7,411 nt of DNA from Odoribacteraceae bacterium (lineage in GTDB: Bacteria > Bacteroidota > Bacteroidia > Bacteroidales > Marinifilaceae): contig JAIRXZ010000124.1 of the NCBI GenBank assembly GCA_031267995.1, positions 1-7,411 of the forward strand, in the 5' to 3' direction. Shown piece after piece: positions 5,278 to 7,411 of this stretch. The stretch's first letter is position 1. Every line of letters starts with the position of its first letter. The notes beneath the pieces were generated by a model. It was given only the letters and a program-made list of their open reading frames with translations. It had not been told where the DNA came from and searched no databases. A program made the translations under genes and the position numbers.

Positions 5278-7233
5278 ATGAGTGAAGAAATAAAGCAAAC
5301 ATCAGGTTATTCAGCGGATAGTATACAGGTTTTAGAAGGTTTGGAAGCCGTGAGAATGCGTCCCTCCATGTACATTGGTGACGTCAACTCGAAAGGGCTA
5401 CACCACCTGGTGTACGAGGTGGTAGACAACTCCATTGACGAGGCGCTGGGGGGATTCTGCAAGACCATCGACGTGGTCATTCACGAGGACAACTCGGTCA
5501 CCGTGGCGGACGACGGGCGCGGTATCCCGACCGGTCTCTACCAAAAAGAGAACCGATCGGCGTTGGAGGTCGTGCTGACCGTGCTGCACGCCGGTGGAAA
5601 ATTCGACAAAGGCTCCTATAAAGTCTCCGGAGGCCTGCACGGCGTGGGAGTATCCTGCGTGAACGCCCTCTCCACGCGGCTGATCGTGGAAGTTTGCCGG
5701 GACGGTCAGGCATGGCGTCAAGAGTATTCGCGGGGAGTGCCCCTGGCGGACGTGGCGGTGATCGGCGAGACCGACCGCACCGGCACGACAATCACCTTCC
5801 TCCCCGACGACACCATCTTCTACGTCACCGAGTACAAGTACGACATCCTGGCCGCCCGCCTGCGCGAATTGGCCTACCTGAACAAGGGAATACGCCTCTC
5901 CCTGAAGGACGAACGAGTGATAGACCCGGACACCAACTGCCACAAACAAGAGACCTTCTACTCGGAACACGGCCTGCGCGAATTCGTGGAATACCTGGAC
6001 GCCAACAGGGAAAAATTGATCGAGGACACCATCCACATCACCACCGAAAAGGGCAACGTCCCCGTGGAAGTAGCCCTGCGCTACAACACGGAGTACAAGG
6101 AAAACGTCTTCTCCTACGTCAACAACATCAACACCATCGAGGGCGGCACCCACCTGGCCGGCTTCCGTCGCGGCCTCACGCAAACCCTGAAAAACTATGC
6201 GGACGCCTCCGGCATGTTGGCCAAAGAAAAGCTGGAAATCAGCGGCGACGACTTCCGGGAGGGGCTGACGGCCATCATCTCGGTGAAGGTAGAAGAACCG
6301 CAGTTCGAGGGGCAAACCAAAACCAAACTTGGAAACACGGAAGTAGGCACGGCCGTGGCTCAAGCCGTGAGCAGCACGCTGGCCAACTACCTCGAGGAGC
6401 ACCCCAAGGAAGCCAAAATCATCGTCGACAAGGTAATCCTCGCCGCGAAAGCGCGCCACGCCGCCCGCAAGGCGCGGGAGATGGTACAGCGCAAAACGGT
6501 ACTCTCCGGCTCCGGCCTGCCCGGCAAGCTGGCCGACTGCTCGGACAACGACCCCGTGAACTGCGAAATATTCCTCGTCGAGGGAGACTCGGCCGGCGGC
6601 ACCGCCAAGCAGGGTCGCAACCGCCGTTTCCAGGCGATCCTGCCATTGCGGGGCAAGATACTGAACGTCGAAAAGGCACAGTACCACCGCGTGTGGGAGA
6701 GCGACGAAATCAAAATCATCTTCCAGGCGCTCGGCGTCACCATCGGGACGACGGAGGACAGCAAAGCCGTCAACCTGGAGAAAATCCGCTACCACAAAAT
6801 CGTCATCATGGCCGATGCCGACGTGGACGGTGCGCACATCGCCACCCTCATCATGACCCTCTTTTTCCGCTACATGCGCCCGGTCATCGAGAACGGCTAC
6901 CTCTACATCGCCACCCCCCCCCTCTACTCCGTGAAAAAAGGCAAGGAACAGCGTTACTGCTGGACCGAGGAGCAACGCCTTCACCTGATACAGGAAATGG
7001 GCGGCGGCCGGGAGGCAAGCATGCACATCCAGCGCTACAAAGGTCTCGGGGAGATGACCGCCGAGCAATTATGGGACACCACCATGAACCCGGAGGGCAG
7101 AACACTACGCCAGGTAACCATCGAAAACGCCGCCGAGGCCGACCACATCTTCTCGATGCTCATGGGCGACGACGTACCACCACGGCGGCAATTCATCGAG
7201 CAAAACGCCACGTACGCCACCATCGACGCCTGA
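5278..7233 (+). CDS. gyrB: DNA gyrase subunit B (GyrB), complete
   Basis: The ATPase subunit of DNA gyrase, which with GyrA (not in this window) introduces negative supercoils into DNA. It is 651 residues, normal for a GyrB without the long insert of E. coli. The GHKL ATPase domain shows Glu47 and Asn51 in YEVVDNSIDEA, DDGRGIP at 78-84 and GGLHGVGVSCVNALS at 118-132. The transducer carries the QTK loop at 346-348. The TOPRIM domain has EGDSAGG at 435-441 (Glu435) and DADVDG at 513-518, the Mg2+-binding acidic set. The tail contains QRYKGLGEM at 585-593 and DDVPPRRQFIEQNA. RFQAILPLRGKILNVEKA at 450-467 favours GyrB over ParE. Arg458 stands where E. coli has Lys447, a quinolone-related position; I regard this as lineage variation. 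Start and stop are unambiguous, and a dedicated promoter and terminator flank the gene. Confidence 0.98.
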   Translation: MSEEIKQTSGYSADSIQVLEGLEAVRMRPSMYIGDVNSKGLHHLVYEVVDNSIDEALGGFCKTIDVVIHEDNSVTVADDGRGIPTGLYQKENRSALEVVLTVLHAGGKFDKGSYKVSGGLHGVGVSCVNALSTRLIVEVCRDGQAWRQEYSRGVPLADVAVIGETDRTGTTITFLPDDTIFYVTEYKYDILAARLRELAYLNKGIRLSLKDERVIDPDTNCHKQETFYSEHGLREFVEYLDANREKLIEDTIHITTEKGNVPVEVALRYNTEYKENVFSYVNNINTIEGGTHLAGFRRGLTQTLKNYADASGMLAKEKLEISGDDFREGLTAIISVKVEEPQFEGQTKTKLGNTEVGTAVAQAVSSTLANYLEEHPKEAKIIVDKVILAAKARHAARKAREMVQRKTVLSGSGLPGKLADCSDNDPVNCEIFLVEGDSAGGTAKQGRNRRFQAILPLRGKILNVEKAQYHRVWESDEIKIIFQALGVTIGTTEDSKAVNLEKIRYHKIVIMADADVDGAHIATLIMTLFFRYMRPVIENGYLYIATPPLYSVKKGKEQRYCWTEEQRLHLIQEMGGGREASMHIQRYKGLGEMTAEQLWDTTMNPEGRTLRQVTIENAAEADHIFSMLMGDDVPPRRQFIEQNATYATIDA

Positions 7234-7256
7234 CCCCCTCCTTCACTTCAACTACC

Positions 7257-7292
7257 AAAAACCTCCCGGTCAATTCACCGGGAGGTTTTTTT
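7257..7292 (+). terminator. Strong intrinsic terminator after gyrB
   Basis: Positions 7261-7270 (ACCTCCCGGT) pair perfectly with 7277-7286 (ACCGGGAGGT) around a CAATTC loop. The stem can be extended by four A-T pairs (7257-7260 with 7287-7290), and a run of seven T occupies 7286-7292. It begins 23 bases after the gyrB stop. The A-run on the left side (7257-7261) means the structure could also stop transcription arriving from the right. Confidence 0.93.
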
Positions 7293-7315
7293 ATATCATC
7301 GCGTTTACAGCACCC

Positions 7316-7393
7316 GCTGGCGCGGGCTTGTAGCCCGTGCCACCATCCGAAAGAGTACCCGTTCGTTGGCACGGACTGCAACTCCGCGCCAGC
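7316..7393. repeat. REP-like palindromic pair (BIME-like inverted repeat)
   Basis: The 27-base arm at 7316-7342 and the reverse complement of 7367-7393 match at 23 of 27 positions; both begin GCTGGCGCGG and end CCGTGCCA. Each arm also folds on itself: 7319-7341 as a 10-base stem with one G-T pair around TGT, and 7368-7390 as an imperfect stem around GCA. A 24-base spacer separates them. Two inverted hairpin units just downstream of a gene's terminator is the arrangement of REP/BIME elements, which are moved by RAYT (Y1 transposase-like) proteins in other genomes. No such gene is present here. The element may continue past the window edge. Confidence 0.75.
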
Positions 7394-7411
7394 ACCGGGG
7401 TGTTACCGTCG

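Noticed and set aside
5398..7068. A 556-codon open frame antisense to gyrB
   Set aside because: It lies wholly inside gyrB, whose protein is complete and conserved. Strong GC preference at third codon positions removes stop codons from the opposite strand, and the translation has no recognisable motifs.
5278..7233. ParE (topoisomerase IV) instead of GyrB
   Set aside because: EGDSAGGTAKQGRNRRF and the AILPLRGKILNVEKA stretch follow the GyrB pattern; ParE of this phylum differs at these positions.

Overview
The window looks like chromosomal DNA from a GC-rich member of the Bacteroidales. The evidence is a gyrB of the Bacteroidetes type, a type V (FimA/Mfa1-like) pilus locus with DUF3575 and DUF3868 genes, a Bacteroidetes ECF sigma factor, A-rich translation starts without clear Shine-Dalgarno sequences, and a TAnnTTTG promoter element before gyrB. 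I cannot fix the family. The base composition would suit Alistipes-like or related lineages, but this is only a guess.

The left half (1-3625) is one minus-strand gene cluster, read from right to left. It holds an ECF sigma factor (3008-3625), a secreted protein with an STN domain followed by a DUF3575 outer-membrane domain (1881-2897), a DUF3868 protein with an OmpA-like C-terminus (786-1874), and the first 249 codons of a fimbrillin-type lipoprotein that runs off the left edge (1-749). Gaps inside the cluster are about 110, 6 and 36 bases, so the last three genes almost certainly form one transcript. The simplest reading is a surface-pilus operon with its own sigma factor. No FecR-type anti-sigma gene and no TonB-dependent receptor are present, although the STN domain is the part of such receptors that usually signals to FecR.

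The middle (3626-4037) is an AT-rich divergent intergenic region of 412 bases with no convincing gene. It contains a 9-base word, TTGCTATTT, in three copies (one inverted). A G-rich motif near its right end recurs ahead of the pilus operon.

The right half is on the plus strand. An uncharacterised ATP-grasp-like protein (4038-5210) is followed by complete gyrB (5278-7233), which has its own Bacteroidetes-type promoter and a strong intrinsic terminator (7257-7292). Beyond the terminator lies a pair of inverted REP-like hairpin units (7316-7393), a palindromic intergenic repeat.

The most interesting points are the sigma/STN-DUF3575 arrangement at the pilus operon, the REP-like pair, and the orphan ATP-grasp gene next to gyrB.
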